DNA of 64,000 bases from Vicia villosa (lineage: Eukaryota; Streptophyta; Magnoliopsida; Fabales; Fabaceae): the NCBI RefSeq assembly GCF_029867415.1, contig NC_081186.1, positions 28,771,915-28,835,914 on the forward strand. Reading direction: 5' to 3'. Position 1 is the stretch's first letter; each line of letters starts with the position of its first letter. The position numbers and the translations under genes are program-made. Of the stretch, positions 21,760 to 33,520 are shown one piece after another. The notes under the pieces were generated by a model, which saw nothing but the letters and a program-made list of their open reading frames with translations, was not told where the DNA came from and made no database searches.

Positions 21760-24644
21760 TGTAACTCGGTGAACTGACTTTTATTTTTAATATGCAACAA
21801 TGTTGCGGTGAGCATGAGTCGCCACCGACTTTTATTTTGTCCAATGTTAGGAAAGGTAAAAAGTACAGAAAAAGACCTTTTTAAAAAGAAAACGGGCTCG
21901 GGGGGTAAGTTATGAAAAGGGAAGGTGCAAGCACCCTTTTCATCCGTAGTTATCTACGGGCTCTTAATTTGCTTAGCTCATGTTTGTTTGTTTATTTTGA
22001 GTGTAAAAGGGACATAAGGACTTTAGCGTAAATGCGTAGCCTTAGTTTTTTGAAAGAGTATTGAAAAGATGTTTTTAATTGAGCTAGGCATATTAAGAGC
22101 ACTACCCTAAATAGTTGGTCTTTTTCTATGCCTTTTAAAGTTCCTAAGACTATCCATACTATATAGAAGTAGGTAGTCCTTGTTTATATTGGACGTGCGG
22201 GTCATCGAGGGGTCATCGAGGTCGTTTGAAGGCAACAGGTAGAGGTACCTTTAGCAATTTTCGAAGGGGACAATCGTCACTTTTTTGTAGGCAACAATCG
22301 AGGGTCATCAAGGGACATAGTGACGATTTTATCTTGAGGGACCTTTGCTAATGGGTACCTCTACATTTCGAGGGACAAGACCATTTCTTTCCGAAGGCAA
22401 CGAGAGAGGCGTACCCTAGAGGTGAGTGAGTGCGATGTGTGTTAGTTTCAGATATGTTATCTTGATTTTAAGGTTAGCTAACGTTCAGTTAATTAGTCTT
22501 GCCATACATGCCTAGTTACTAACAGTTAATATTTATAGAAATTTAAAATGCGGGAAGTAAACTCCTACGCTATTACATGGCTTCGGGGATAGGGGATTAC
22601 AGATTTAAACCAATGGGGGAAGAAAAAGTAAAGCCTAATGAAAATTAAAGCAGAAATAAAAAGAAATAATATATACAAAAATTAATTAAAATTTCCAACG
22701 TCCACGTCCAATACCTCAATGATGGTAGTACCTCACAACAATCAAGCAAATGTTAGTCACGGATAAAATGATGCATGAATAAATGATAAAGATTATTAAC
22801 AATTATTAATGAAAAATTAACAGAGAATAACAAACATATTAATTTCTAAGCAAATGATAACTAAAATAATATTTTTGGTATTTTTTTAATGTTCTAACAT
22901 GTTTTTTTTTTGGATTTTTAATAATAGTTAAATTAAAAAACTAAATCAAATGGACAAGTAAATAATAAAAGAGTGATTCAAAGAGATGCAAATAAACCAT
23001 GGACCTAAAATCTAATATAGAAACTCTAAAATTTCACCTATAATTAAATAGAAAATATTCAAATAAACCTAAATAATCAATTAAAACTACAACACAGTAA
23101 GAACTAAAAAGTAAAAAAAAATAAAAAATGCAATTAGAGAGAACAAGTTTCCATGCGTGCCAGTACAATGCAATTGTATCTTTTCCAATTTTGACATCAA
23201 TATAATATGAGTATACATTTTAATAACACCACATGCCAAGAGATTTTATTTGACTTTTCAAAACAATAGAACTACCAATAACAATGAGACACCTAGCATG
23301 CATATGATAGAAAACCACACTAAAATAATTAAGAACACCAATATCAATTTCATCGAATCAAAGAAACACACCAAGAATACCCAACAAAATAAAGAGTAGA
23401 AATACCGATCGGGAATCACGTCCGAGTGCTGGGATGGTTTGCCGGAAAGAGAGATTCACGGTGGCCGGTGTTGCAATCGGATCTGGAGGTCGCAAGTTCG
23501 TCGATTGCGTGTTGCTGTTGGCGTCGGCTGGGTGTGCGGTTTATCGACGGCTTCAATGGAGATCCGGCGAGGGCTGCACGATCTGAGACTCCCGACTGTG
23601 ATGGTGAAGGATGTCGTCCGACGGAGGGATGCACGGTGGTGCTGCTGTGCTTGGGATTTCGGTTGTTCCGGCACGGTGATTCCGACTGGGCAGTGGCGGT
23701 GTTCAGATTCGATTTCGTCGACACTGCTTCTCTTCCTTTTTCGTTCTTAATCTCTTCCGTGATGTTATTACTTGGGTAGTTTGAGGAAGATAATTTGTGA
23801 GGTAATGGTTTTGACTATAGAAACTGTGTGTAATGGTGTAGTATTTGTTTCTTATCTGTGAGAAAGATGAAGTATTAGTGTGAAGGTTTAGGATAGGATT
23901 ATGTACGTGACTGTTAGTAGTGTGAATAAAAAATGGCCTTTTCTATCTATGGAAGAAAACAGGGTTAGTGTAAAAAGAAGTGGAATGTGTCTGTACGTGA
24001 AAGTGTGAAAGTGGCGTAAGGGTTAATTGTTCGTGGTCAATGAATAAGGGTTAGCGGACTTGTTTCTTTTGTACCGTGAAGATTGGTGGAATCAGGGTTT
24101 TTTGTGTTGTGTAGAGTTAAAAATAGGGTTGATTTATAAGGTGAAATTAGGTTAGATTAAAATAGAAACAAATCATTTAACCATTTAAAACAATAAAACT
24201 CAAGAAAATCAAATATTATTTAATTTTAAAGTTTATGATTGTTTTAAATAATTAATATGATTTTTTCCTAAAATACCAATTTCTACCTAAAATGATAAGG
24301 AAAACTAAATCTTTTTGAATCTTTTTATTTTTATGATTTTTTTGTTATTTTTTGGATTAAAATGGAAAAAAGTTAAAAAAACATTTTTTAAATAACAAAT
24401 AAATAAAATACGAAAATAATTTTTAATTAATAAAAAAAACTCATTTTTTGTGTTTTTTAAATATAAAATAAAAATAAAATTAAGACTGTTAGAAGCAAAT
24501 AAAAGGAAAAAAATGTTAGAGGTAAGATTTGAACCCATGACTTCTTACTTGCAATCCTTATTGCTTACCAATTGTGCTATGCTATTTATTTGAAATAAAA
24601 TGACATTTTTGCAAATATATGAGGGCAAATTTTGGGGTATGACA
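21760..24644 (-). repeat. 5' LTR of element A, 2885 bp
   Basis: Same ends and near-identical sequence to 13971-16856; the GC-rich block is at 23402-23734. Confidence 0.95.
24519..24585 (-). other. tRNA-like module in the 5' LTR of A
   Basis: Same A-box-like (24566-24579) and B-box-like (24526-24536) sequences as at 16731-16797. Confidence 0.6.
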
Positions 24645-24885
24645 GCTCCCTAACACTTCAAACGACACATAAAACGGAGTTACGGATCAAAAGTTATGAC
24701 ATTTAGAAGTTTCAGAAAATTCTGCATAACAGGGTTTGCTTAGCAGGCTCCCAGCGCGCTAGCTTAAACTAAATCCAGAAAGTCACATCTTCGCAATCTT
24801 GCTTAGTGAGCTGATCTCGCTTAGCGAGCTAATCTCGCTTAGCTTGATCTCACTTAGCGGGCTCGCGATTTCTGCATTTCACTCC
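24645..24885 (-). repeat. Gypsy F 5' LTR, outer part
   Basis: Starts with the A target duplication gctcc and continues as unique, non-Ogre sequence with a small repeat CTCGCTTAGCGAGCTAATCT-like at 24800-24865. The outer LTR end is not clear; CACTA sequence begins at about 24890. Confidence 0.55.
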
Positions 24886-24889
24886 CAGA

Positions 24890-25669
24890 CTTCTTACACA
24901 ACACAAGTTCCTACCTCAATGATGAAGTTGATGGAGATGTTGTCCATGCTATACGAATCGATCATGAAGAAGGAATTTGGGAAAATTAACAAGTACATAA
25001 TTTATTCTTTTTTCATAATATATTCATATATGTTATAGTTTCTAAGTATTTTTACTAACAAGTATAATTATTTGAAATTATAGGTCTTTAGAGTCAAGAC
25101 ACTAAAAACAAGACACCGAAACACCAAGTTACAATTATGTGATGTTTTGTATTATGTAAACTGTAGATTGTTTTTTCTGATAAATTGTAGGATGTTTTTT
25201 ATGGTACAATTGAATATGATAAAATTATGTGATATTATGAATATGATACAATTAATATTATTCATATAAATTTATCACAAATGTGAGTTTAATTTTCTGC
25301 TGTGATATGGTGAACAATAATACAAGTTACAAAATGGGATTAATTATAAAAGCATGATAATATTTATTAATTATGCAAAAAATTTAACAACTATTATAGT
25401 CATACCTATTATAATATCTCACGCGCTGTCTAGAAAAAATAAATATTAAAACAGCGCAGCTGAGAATCAAACCCTGGACCATTAAATTTATCACAACGGT
25501 CTTTTGGAAAATCGTTGTGATATGGAAAACGCTTTCCATTTTATTACAACGGCTACTGGGCCATGATTGTAAGTATCATATATTCAACGACACTCTACAA
25601 AACAACGCCTGGGCCCACATTGTTATATATCTTTCCCAACCGTTGTTAATTAGGTTTTCCGTAGTAGTG
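24890..25669 (+). mobile_element. CACTA (En/Spm-like) transposon 3' end, truncated
   Basis: The open frame ending at TAA 24987-24989 encodes YLNDEVDGDVVHAIRIDHEE followed by GIWEN, resembling the C-terminus of plant CACTA transposases. An AT-rich subterminal region follows, with ACAACGG motifs in both orientations and a hairpin at 25491-25520 (TCACAACG/CGTTGTGA). The end ...TTTTCCGTAGTAGTG is the reverse complement of CACTACTACGGAAAA. The 5' end and most of the transposase are missing. The left boundary is approximate. Confidence 0.7.
25640..25669 (+). repeat. CACTA terminal inverted repeat (right end)
   Basis: Read on the minus strand it starts CACTACTACGGAAAACC. The partner TIR is not in the window. 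The 3-bp sequence after it is ATA. Confidence 0.75.
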
Positions 25670-25799
25670 ATAAAACCAAAAGATTGCTTACAAGTGGTAC
25701 TCTAATCCAGAGCAAACAACACACTCTACCCTCTTTTCCTAAAGAAGAGTAAGGGCATAGTGTTCTAAACATTAAAATTACACATAACTGATGAATTAC

Positions 25800-26240
25800 A
25801 ATCACCACCTAGCCATTTCCAAGAAACAAAAACAAAATTCGGCATGATTCATCAAAATTGAAAACCATACCATTGAACATAATTTCATTGCGCATTAACC
25901 AAATATTCAATACTGAAGCTAGCCAAACACCCCTTCTAGGTACCTGTCATCTTTGTTCTTCACCTTATGAAAGTTGAAAATAAAATATCTTAATTCCTCA
26001 TTCGATAAATCCAACGAAATACCACGCCAGCCTCTAACCTTAGCCCAAATTCTTCTAGATGCAACACACGCATCCAACAAATGATACTTAGATTCCTCCT
26101 CCCTAAAGCAAAAGGAACAACACTTCTCACTATCATTCACCACAATACATCTTCTAACTAGTTGATCTCTAGTTAAAAGACTACCCAAAATAAACCTCTA
26201 TCCAAACATCTTAATGTTATACGGGACCTACATCTTCAAT
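25800..26240 (-). pseudogene. LINE (L1-type) ORF2 C-terminal fragment with zf-RVT domain
   Basis: The minus-strand frame at 25919-26188 has the plant LINE zinc-binding domain that follows RT: LTRDQLVRRCIVV, CCSFCFREEESKYHLLDAC and IWAKVRGW. Downstream, in a shifted frame, it continues with WLASVLNIWLMRNEIMF, the usual W..W..RN motif of these proteins. RT and endonuclease are absent and there are frameshifts. No poly(A) tail is visible before the CACTA end at 25669. Confidence 0.8.
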
Positions 26241-28882
26241 AAAAACGATAAAGCTTTGCGCACACCATCTAACACGGATGGGTTGTTTACGTACAGCCTA
26301 AATATAGAACTACAAGTGCACAAGCTATCGAAGTAATATATAAGATTATCGAACCACAGAGACAAATCGTCAATCTATCAACTTTATTGCCAAGGTGCTT
26401 ATCTAAGGTGAACAAGAATATTGTTGTGAGTGCAGTGCAACAAGGAAGGTAAGCGAAGTGAATAACAGTTTAAGCAACAGGTTGGAATGTAAATCATGAA
26501 ACCAAACAATGATCCAGACATGCATAAATGAAACGACTCATGGGGCAGTATTTTCTATTCGTAGCAAAGAATCAATTTAACGGGAACTTCTAGCTTTTGC
26601 CTACTAAGAACCGAATTTACCCTTTAAATTAACTTCCTTTATTGTCACGTATAAACGATTCCTTCCGCGTTAAAGAGGTAAATCTATTTTTAAGAAATTG
26701 ATAGTTTTGACTTAACAGAAAAGTAATTTTGATTTGGAAATATTAACTTAAAGAGACTTTTGGCTTTTGGCCAAGAGTCAGATTCCAAACCTACAAACGC
26801 GTCCGAAAATAGTTTCAAAATCATTTTCTAAAAAGAGTTAATGATTCCTATTTAACCAACCAAACCGCTTTCGCTTCTTTTGTTTTGTTAAATAATAATC
26901 AAGTCATATCATTAATATGGACGGCTTTCGATCTTACCCAATAAACATTTAAACACCAAATTGACTTAAGTTAAAAGCAAAACATCCCCAGAGTATTTGC
27001 ACTAGCATGATATTTGGAACACAATCATAATGACAGTCATTACATTCAAACCTTTATAATTTAGCCAGACATAATAAGTGCAAGTCTATAACACATGTAG
27101 ACTATGATAAGAGGGAGTAATTAAAAGGGTGCGAGTCTATAAATCGTGTAGACTATGGTAAGAGAATTTAGAGTCTATAAAACATGTAGACTATGGTAAG
27201 AGCATTTAGAGTCTATAAAACATGTAGTCTATGGTAAGAGCTAGAAGATAAATAAAGCAATTAAATTGAACCTTACTCCGATCGAAGATTTGAATCTGAT
27301 ACAAAGTGAAGGCTGGTATGATGAACTTCAACCAGAGTGCTCCAAGACTCGATTACAACTCAATCTACACCGTAGTAACTCCCCGATGTGAAGAGATTAC
27401 TACTTTACAGAAACTTATAGTATATGGCTTAAGATTGTACTAAGCTTGGATGAAACTAAAAAAATGAAAAACGAAAACTATATATAGTGGATTCTGGAAG
27501 TGCATAAGGACAGGAGTGCCCCTTAACTCCTTCTGAGCGAGAACTGCTTTGTGAAGGCCGCGGGCGCGGCAGCCTCACCGGGTGCACGGTGTTGGGTAAC
27601 GGACGGGATCGTGGGATCATGGCAGTTGGCCCCATCATGGAGTGGGCCACGTCATGGCATCCCCTATGGTTGGCGCGGTGCTGAACACCACAAGTGTGAA
27701 TCTTCTTGAAAATCCCTATTTTCTTAGCGTTTTGGCTCGTTTCTTCACTAAAGGCTTCGAAAGGTCAAGAATCCTGAAAATAAAGGAAATAGAAGCATAA
27801 TACAAGAAAATGATAGTAAAAACTAAGGAAAACATGTGATATTCGAGCCAGAAACATTGTGCGATTCAGTGCGATCAAATCCTCCCATACTTAGACCTTT
27901 GCTTGTCCTCAAGTAACAACTCTTTAGAAGTGGATGAAAGAAAATTCTGGTGTTTACAGGCTTTGGGCAAAGAGGGCTTCTAAGTTCGAGTAAGGATGTG
28001 TTGTCAGGCACTAGCTATCCGAACTAAGGGTATCGTAACAACATTATACGCAAGAATGCAAACATTAGCCTCATAAGTATACAGACCGACCCCTAATATC
28101 CTACTACGCTAAGACTCTTTTTAGTACGAGGTCTTTTTTCATTCAGGTGCAATCACATTAAGCCCGTTATCCGTACGTACTCATGGTATAGTGACCGGTT
28201 AGTGACTCTGATCTCAAGCAACGGGGTTCTGGTACAAGAGTTGGTGTAACCCCTTTTTATTTCACCCACTCGTAGCTGCGGGGGATCAGACCGTAGTCCG
28301 TCCTACCAAGTCCAGCACCAGATACCTCTGGACCAACTACAACGGGTGTGCCTTTTATAATTTTTTTCTTTGTTTTTATTGGTGCTTACAACAATCTCGA
28401 GTTGCTTAGGCCGGAGCCGATTGCACTCATATATATACTCATATATATTTTTTTTATAAACTTTTAAGGCAAAATAGAGATCATTCACTTATATTCATCG
28501 ATCCTATACTTAGAGCATGCTTAGGCCGGAGCCGACTACTAAGATAAACTACTTAAGGACCTATTTGTATAGTCTATTTAAAGTCATAGCACAATGGGAA
28601 GAAATAGGGTCTTATCTAAATATTTCATAAAGCTTAAGGTGCTAAAACGATAACAATTTTTCGAAAAACGAGTACCTAAGACAAAACAAACCCTATCTAG
28701 AACCTGTCTCATAGCCCAAATCCTTAAAAACAGGGGGAAAGGGTATACACTACGCATAAAGACTCGTCTATCACATGCATTTTATTAACTAACAAAAAAC
28801 AAAACATACTGAAGGGAAATAAAAGCGATAAATGCTCCTCCCACACTTAAATCGGACATTGTCCCCAATGTTCCAAGATAAG
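26241..28882. other. Unassigned repeat-like non-coding region
   Basis: No credible ORF. Contents: a four-unit tandem array (27079-27242); a GC-rich patch near 27555-27690; CTCCCATACTTAGACCTTTG at 27874 followed by CTTGTCCTCAAG; two copies of TTAGGCCGGAGCCGA (28408, 28521); and CTCCTCCCACACTTAAATCG at 28835. The paired 'ccca(c/t)actta ... gtcc' phrases recall non-coding parts of plant LTR elements (weak inference). Element C is inserted at its right end. Confidence 0.4.
27079..27242. repeat. Tandem array, about 38 bp, 4 units
   Basis: Unit GAGTCTATAAAACATGTAGA followed by CTATGGTAAGAGCATTTA; each contains the short inverted pair GTCTA/TAGAC. Units 3 and 4 are almost identical, the outer ones diverged. 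Confidence 0.85.
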
Positions 28883-31800
28883 TGTAAGCCTCGGTTTTTT
28901 GTGGGATACAAACTGACTCTTCTTTTATTTTTGAGTTTGTGAAAATCAGAGAGTCGCCACCGACTTTTATTTTATCCAATTAAGGAAAGGTTTATAAAAG
29001 AAACAGAAAAAGACCTTTAAGAGATTTTGGGTTCGGGGGTAGGTTATACAAAGGGAAGGTATTAGCACTCCTTTGTATCCATGGTTATCCATGGGCTCTT
29101 AATTGCTTAGCTCACTTGTTTGAATCATTTGTCTTGCTTTGAAATGCTTGTATGTGGTTTTAAATACTTTTGTAAAGAATTAGCTTTGTAATGATCCTTG
29201 TGCGGATGTATACAAAGTGTTTTATCTTTCGAACGATGTTTTGATGGTTTGAAAAAAAAGTTTTTAACTTCGTAATGATCCTTGTTTGGATATATACAAA
29301 GTGTTTGTCTTTTTGAAAGTTTTGTTTTGGAAAAACAGTGATATGGAAAAGCTTTTGTTGTTTTTGATTGAGCAAGCAATTAGGAGGTATACCCCAAGTT
29401 TATAAGGTCCTTTCTTATTTCTTTTTAGAAAATTTTCTTTGACTGGATACAGAAAGAAATTATTTGAATCGTCTTTGAAACAGTAGAATTGATTTTTGAA
29501 AGAGTAACAGGGGTTACCCTAAGAGGTGCAAGTGTGATTGTGTTTTGTTTCAGATATTTTTTCTTTGAGATTAGTGATCTAGCGCTTCAATTGTTATTCT
29601 TGACACACGCAGTTTTATATGTACAGAAATTAAAATGCGGAATGTAAAGTGCGGAAAATAAATCTACGCTATTACATCGATTATGCGAGATATGTAAACT
29701 ACGCTATTTACATGACTTTGACAACCTATACACTTATCTATCAATTTTAAATTGCAATAAGATAAAGGGAGAATATTTTTGGATTTTTGGATGGTTGATT
29801 TTAATTAAAATTAATGCATAATTAATTTAATTAAAATGTTAGGAATTAGAAATAAAATTTAAACCTAAAAAAAAATTAAGTCTAAAATATGTCCAAATTG
29901 TGTGTCAATTAATTTTAAAATAAAATTAAAAAATTTTAGGATTTTTGAAATTGTTTTTTTGATGTTATTAAGTTAATTAACATATAATTATACAAATAAT
30001 TATACACATAAATTAAACTTAAAGAGAAAAATATTCTAAATATGTACAAAATTAGTTTATAATATATAAACCTAACTTAAATAAATGAAAATATTTTTTC
30101 TGATTTTTTTGATGGGTTAGAAATAATTAAAAGATAAATATAACAATATTATCTAATTAATTAAACAAAATATTTTAATTATAAAAAAAAACATATTTTT
30201 ATGTCAAAAAATAATATATTATTTTATCAACTTACGAATATTTTTATTATATTTTTTTTGATTTTTAAAACTATTTTTAAATAATTTTGCAAAGAAAACT
30301 AAATAAAATAGAAAATAAAAAAAAATGATCAAGTGTGGTTGGCTGGAGAGACCATGGTAAGGACTAGCATGTCATAAGCGTTGGATGAGCTGGCAAGTTG
30401 ATCTGATGGTTCAGATGTTGAGGGCACATGGCACATGCGTGGATGGCAAGCATAGAGTCTGGCTGGATTTAAAAATCCACGCGCGCATTTTCCAGCCAAT
30501 GAGATGGGGACACCTAATCATCTTCTTCCTCTCTTCCGTGGCTAAAGCTCTGCAACTGTAGGTAAAGCCTTTAGTGACGGTTTTCGTCCGTAGCTACAAG
30601 ACCTGCACATGTCAAAACTTCATACAAGCAAGATAAATTATTTAGGAGACCATGGTTCAACTTAAAATTGTCCCCTGAGTTCAAATATGCCCTTAGTTTC
30701 TCCTAATTATCCTAAATCGAATAATCCTAAAATGGAGCTTAAGAACCCTAGAATGGCAACTTCGTGTACAAGCATCCAAACCTCAATTAAACTTCCAGAA
30801 ATGATCAGAACATCAAACTAAACTCAAATATATGTTTACATCTTGTTAAACATGCATGTATGATTATATTTTGGTAGGTTTTGGTTTGAACAAACCGTGA
30901 GCTATAGTGCTCGATTCAGTGAGTTTCAAAGCTTGAAATTAATTTGGATAGGTTCAGTGATGCTTAAGGATCGTATTTGAGTGTTTAGTTGGGACTGAAA
31001 ATAGCTTAAACTCAGAATTCGAAATTTTGCTTTCTTTGAAAATTTCAAGTTTTTACAAGAGTGATACAAGCATGTGTTTGTTCTGAATTTTGTGTCCTCC
31101 TTCTTACTGAAGTATGCTAAGCTATTTATGAGCAATAGATGTGCTGCAAACTTAAGCTAACCATTATTGATTGCTTTGAACTTTTGAATTTTTTAATATC
31201 TAAAGCTTTGAATTCTTTGGCCATGGCTTCATTTTTCTTCACCCTCTTGCTCTAGGCCTGCTGTACAATCTCTATGCTGCAGAAATTAAGCCATCTTGGT
31301 GACTCAAGCTAAGGACAAAAGCCTTGGATATTTGTCTTGAACCATTTCTTTTTTAATTTAATTTTAAATGTAATAAAATCAAATTAAAAAAGAAACAAAA
31401 ATGTCATGGGCCAAATGTTGGTCATGGGGGCCCTTTAATATCATTAGAAACATGTTTGGACCATGCATGTTTGGCCTCTTTTGGAAAAAAAACATTTTTG
31501 ATCAATGTTGGTTTCATGCATTTTCCCAAAAAATAGCCAACTTCAACAAGGCATATCTCCCTCAATTTTGATCTTATGAAGGAGTTCTTGTACTTTTTAG
31601 AAACCTCAAGATGTCCTCTACAAGCTACTTTGGAAACTTTTTTGCATTTGGAGAAGTTATCTTGATGTTATGGCCTTTGACAAAAAACCACTTTTTGTTG
31701 ACTTTGAAAATGACCTGTAATGTCCTGGCTCATATTTTCCAAATGGTAAATCCAATGACCATGGGATCAATTTCGTTTGAAAGATAATTGAATTTCCTTC

Positions 31801-32165
31801 AAAACAAGCTTTGGTTGGAATTTTGTGGATGAACAAGGAGAGAGTTATGGCCAGTCAAAGTTCAGTTGACTTTTTAGGAGAAAACCCTAATTTTGAAACT
31901 TAGGGTTTTGTTGATTTCTGGACTTTTCTTGATGAATTATGATCAACCATTGATCAAATGATGAATCTTTTGACAAAATATGGTCGTCTGTTGACTGTTT
32001 GAGCTGCTGACTGTGTGTCCGAGTGAATTGAAGTTTGAAAATTTGTCTGGTGGTACTTTGAGACATATGGAGGTCCATGAAATCCATTTGAGGTCTCAAA
32101 AAACTTGTTCTCCTGAAAAAAAACAAAAACCCTAATTAGGGACTGTTTATGTAGGAGACAGTTAA

Positions 32166-32177
32166 GCGTACCTGATT
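32166..32177 (-). promoter_or_regulatory. Candidate 5' splice site in the C LTR
   Basis: Minus strand AATCAG|GTACGC; the identical dodecamer is at 51941-51952 in the D LTR. About 0.8 kb downstream of the TATA box. Inferred only. Confidence 0.35.
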
Positions 32178-32719
32178 TTTGTGCAGTGTTGAGTCTCTGC
32201 TGTTCATGTGATTATCAGAAGACTTCTAGAACAAAAATCTTGGAATTTTGAAATATGAAATATTGATTTGAATGATAGTACAAACACGGAGAATCTTGCT
32301 GTCAGCGGGTTTGACTGTTAACTGGCTGTCCGGGAATTAACATAACAGCTAAAGTGAAAACTTATCAGTTAAAGTTAATTTTTTCTTTTTGTTTTTGTTT
32401 TTGTTTTTTGTTTTTGTTGTTAAATGGTGAAAATTATTTATCTGAGTTGTTAGAAAAACACAAACATAATAAATAAATAAAATATACCGTATGCGAACGA
32501 AATTACCGATAATAATCTTGAAAAAATATTTAATGCACAGACAAAAAAATATTTAACTAGCAATAAACACACATAATTCTATCTTAATAATTAAACGACG
32601 GTACGACAGACAATACAATATTTAATACTGACAGTACAAATATTACATAATAATATAGCGAACAGTACGACAAATAAAATGAACGGTACATTATTTGAAA
32701 GCGAAAGACACGACAAACT

Positions 32720-32887
32720 TTAAGTATGACGATTAAAAACCCATGCTATAAATTACAATATATAGATGCACGGGAGTGTAAGCATCCCATGTCCGCATTT
32801 TTCAGGACTATGCAGACAGAAAAAGGACATGATCACCACTACAACAGTGATGACCATAAGAAAAAACGTATCCATCCACTTTGCCAT
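32720..32887 (-). pseudogene. LTR micro-ORF of C (two-helix membrane-type peptide, one stop)
   Basis: ATG at 32887 is the first AUG after the TATA box (32979-32986), in good context (A at -3, G at +4). The frame aligns codon for codon over 56 codons with the D micro-ORF at 51258-51425 with no indel. A nonsense TAA at codon 45 replaces Leu. By eye 29 codons are identical, 11 differ synonymously and 15 non-synonymously, mostly hydrophobic for hydrophobic. Conserved points are MAK, FLMVIT, IMSFFCLHSPE and the AWV-x-NRH tail. Probably once coding; this copy is broken. Function unknown. Confidence 0.6.
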
Positions 32888-32978
32888 TTTTGCCGGGGAA
32901 GAAGAGAAAATAATTATGAGATAGAAATTTGGGAAATGAGTGAAATTTGATGTGAGAATTTATGGAAAAAATGAGGGG

Positions 32979-32986
32979 TATTTATA
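32979..32986 (-). promoter_or_regulatory. TATA box of the C LTR
   Basis: Minus strand CTATAAATACCCCTCATTTTT; the D LTR has CTATAAATACCTCTCATTTTT at the same distance (about 92 nt) from its micro-ORF ATG. Confidence 0.7.
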
Positions 32987-33206
32987 GAGTTAAAAGAAGG
33001 ATAGAGACGTTGGGGAATGAAGTAATACCGTACAAAAAAAGAAAATTTGAGTGGTAGTAGGATTTGAAAGAAAATGTATGGAATAAAGTTAGGATTTGAT
33101 TTGAAAGAAATAGATTTGAAAAGAAAGGAAAAGATTTGAAAACAATAGTATAGTACAAAAATTAGTGGGAAACAAAAACTAATAATAATTTAATTGTTAC
33201 TAGTAC

Positions 33207-33265
33207 AGTCTGAATCCCCGGACTTTGCGCCTGCAAAATTTAATTCTATACCAATTGCGTCAGTA
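33207..33265 (-). other. tRNA-like module in the C LTR
   Basis: A-box-like TGACGCAATTGGTA (33249-33262) and degenerate B-box-like GGGGATTCAGACT (33207-33219), 43 nt apart. D carries the same pair at 50859-50917. Confidence 0.5.
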
Positions 33266-33512
33266 TTATTTATCTGAAAATAAATCTCAAATAAACAACG
33301 TGTGTGAAGTGATAAACAGTACTTGGCGTTTGTGTAAGAATAAATTCAACAGCGAACCAAAATACCGTATAAAAATATTCTAAAAATTGAGTATTCATAA
33401 AATCAGGATATTTATGAAATAAAATCCCAGATTATATGAAACTCCCAATTTTTAGACAGAAGTCTGTTGGCTTCTCTCTGAAAAAGATGCGGGCAAATTT
33501 TGGGGTATAACA

Positions 33513-33520
33513 GTTGCCCC
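33513..33520 (-). other. Polypurine tract of C
   Basis: GGGGCAAC beside LTR start TGTTATACCCC; one base different from the PPTs of A, B and E. Confidence 0.8.

Larger units (their letters stand above)
13971..24644 (-). mobile_element. Element A: complete non-autonomous Ogre-like retrotransposon, 10.7 kb
   Basis: Two nearly identical LTRs (13971-16856 and 21760-24644) flank a 4.9 kb interior, with the 5-bp TSD gctcc at 13966-13970 and 24645-24649. On the minus strand the element begins TGTCATACCCC, has PBS TGGCGACTCTGCTGGGGA and ends with PPT GGGGCAGC. The interior has no intact ORF: only a scrap of gag (20312-20420), a 63-bp tandem array, hairpins and leader repeats. By eye about eight substitutions and one indel separate the 2.9 kb LTRs, so insertion is recent. 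It must be mobilised in trans, plausibly by an Ogre such as C or D (inference). Confidence 0.95.
28883..33512 (-). repeat. 3' LTR of C, 4.6 kb
   Basis: Plus-strand ends TGTAAGCCTCGG...GGGGTATAACA. It is collinear with the D LTR read in reverse (both share GTCGCCACCGACTTTTATTT, the TATA region, the micro-ORF and AATCAGGTACGC) but clearly diverged with indels. Long A/T-rich stretches occupy 29750-30320. Confidence 0.85.
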
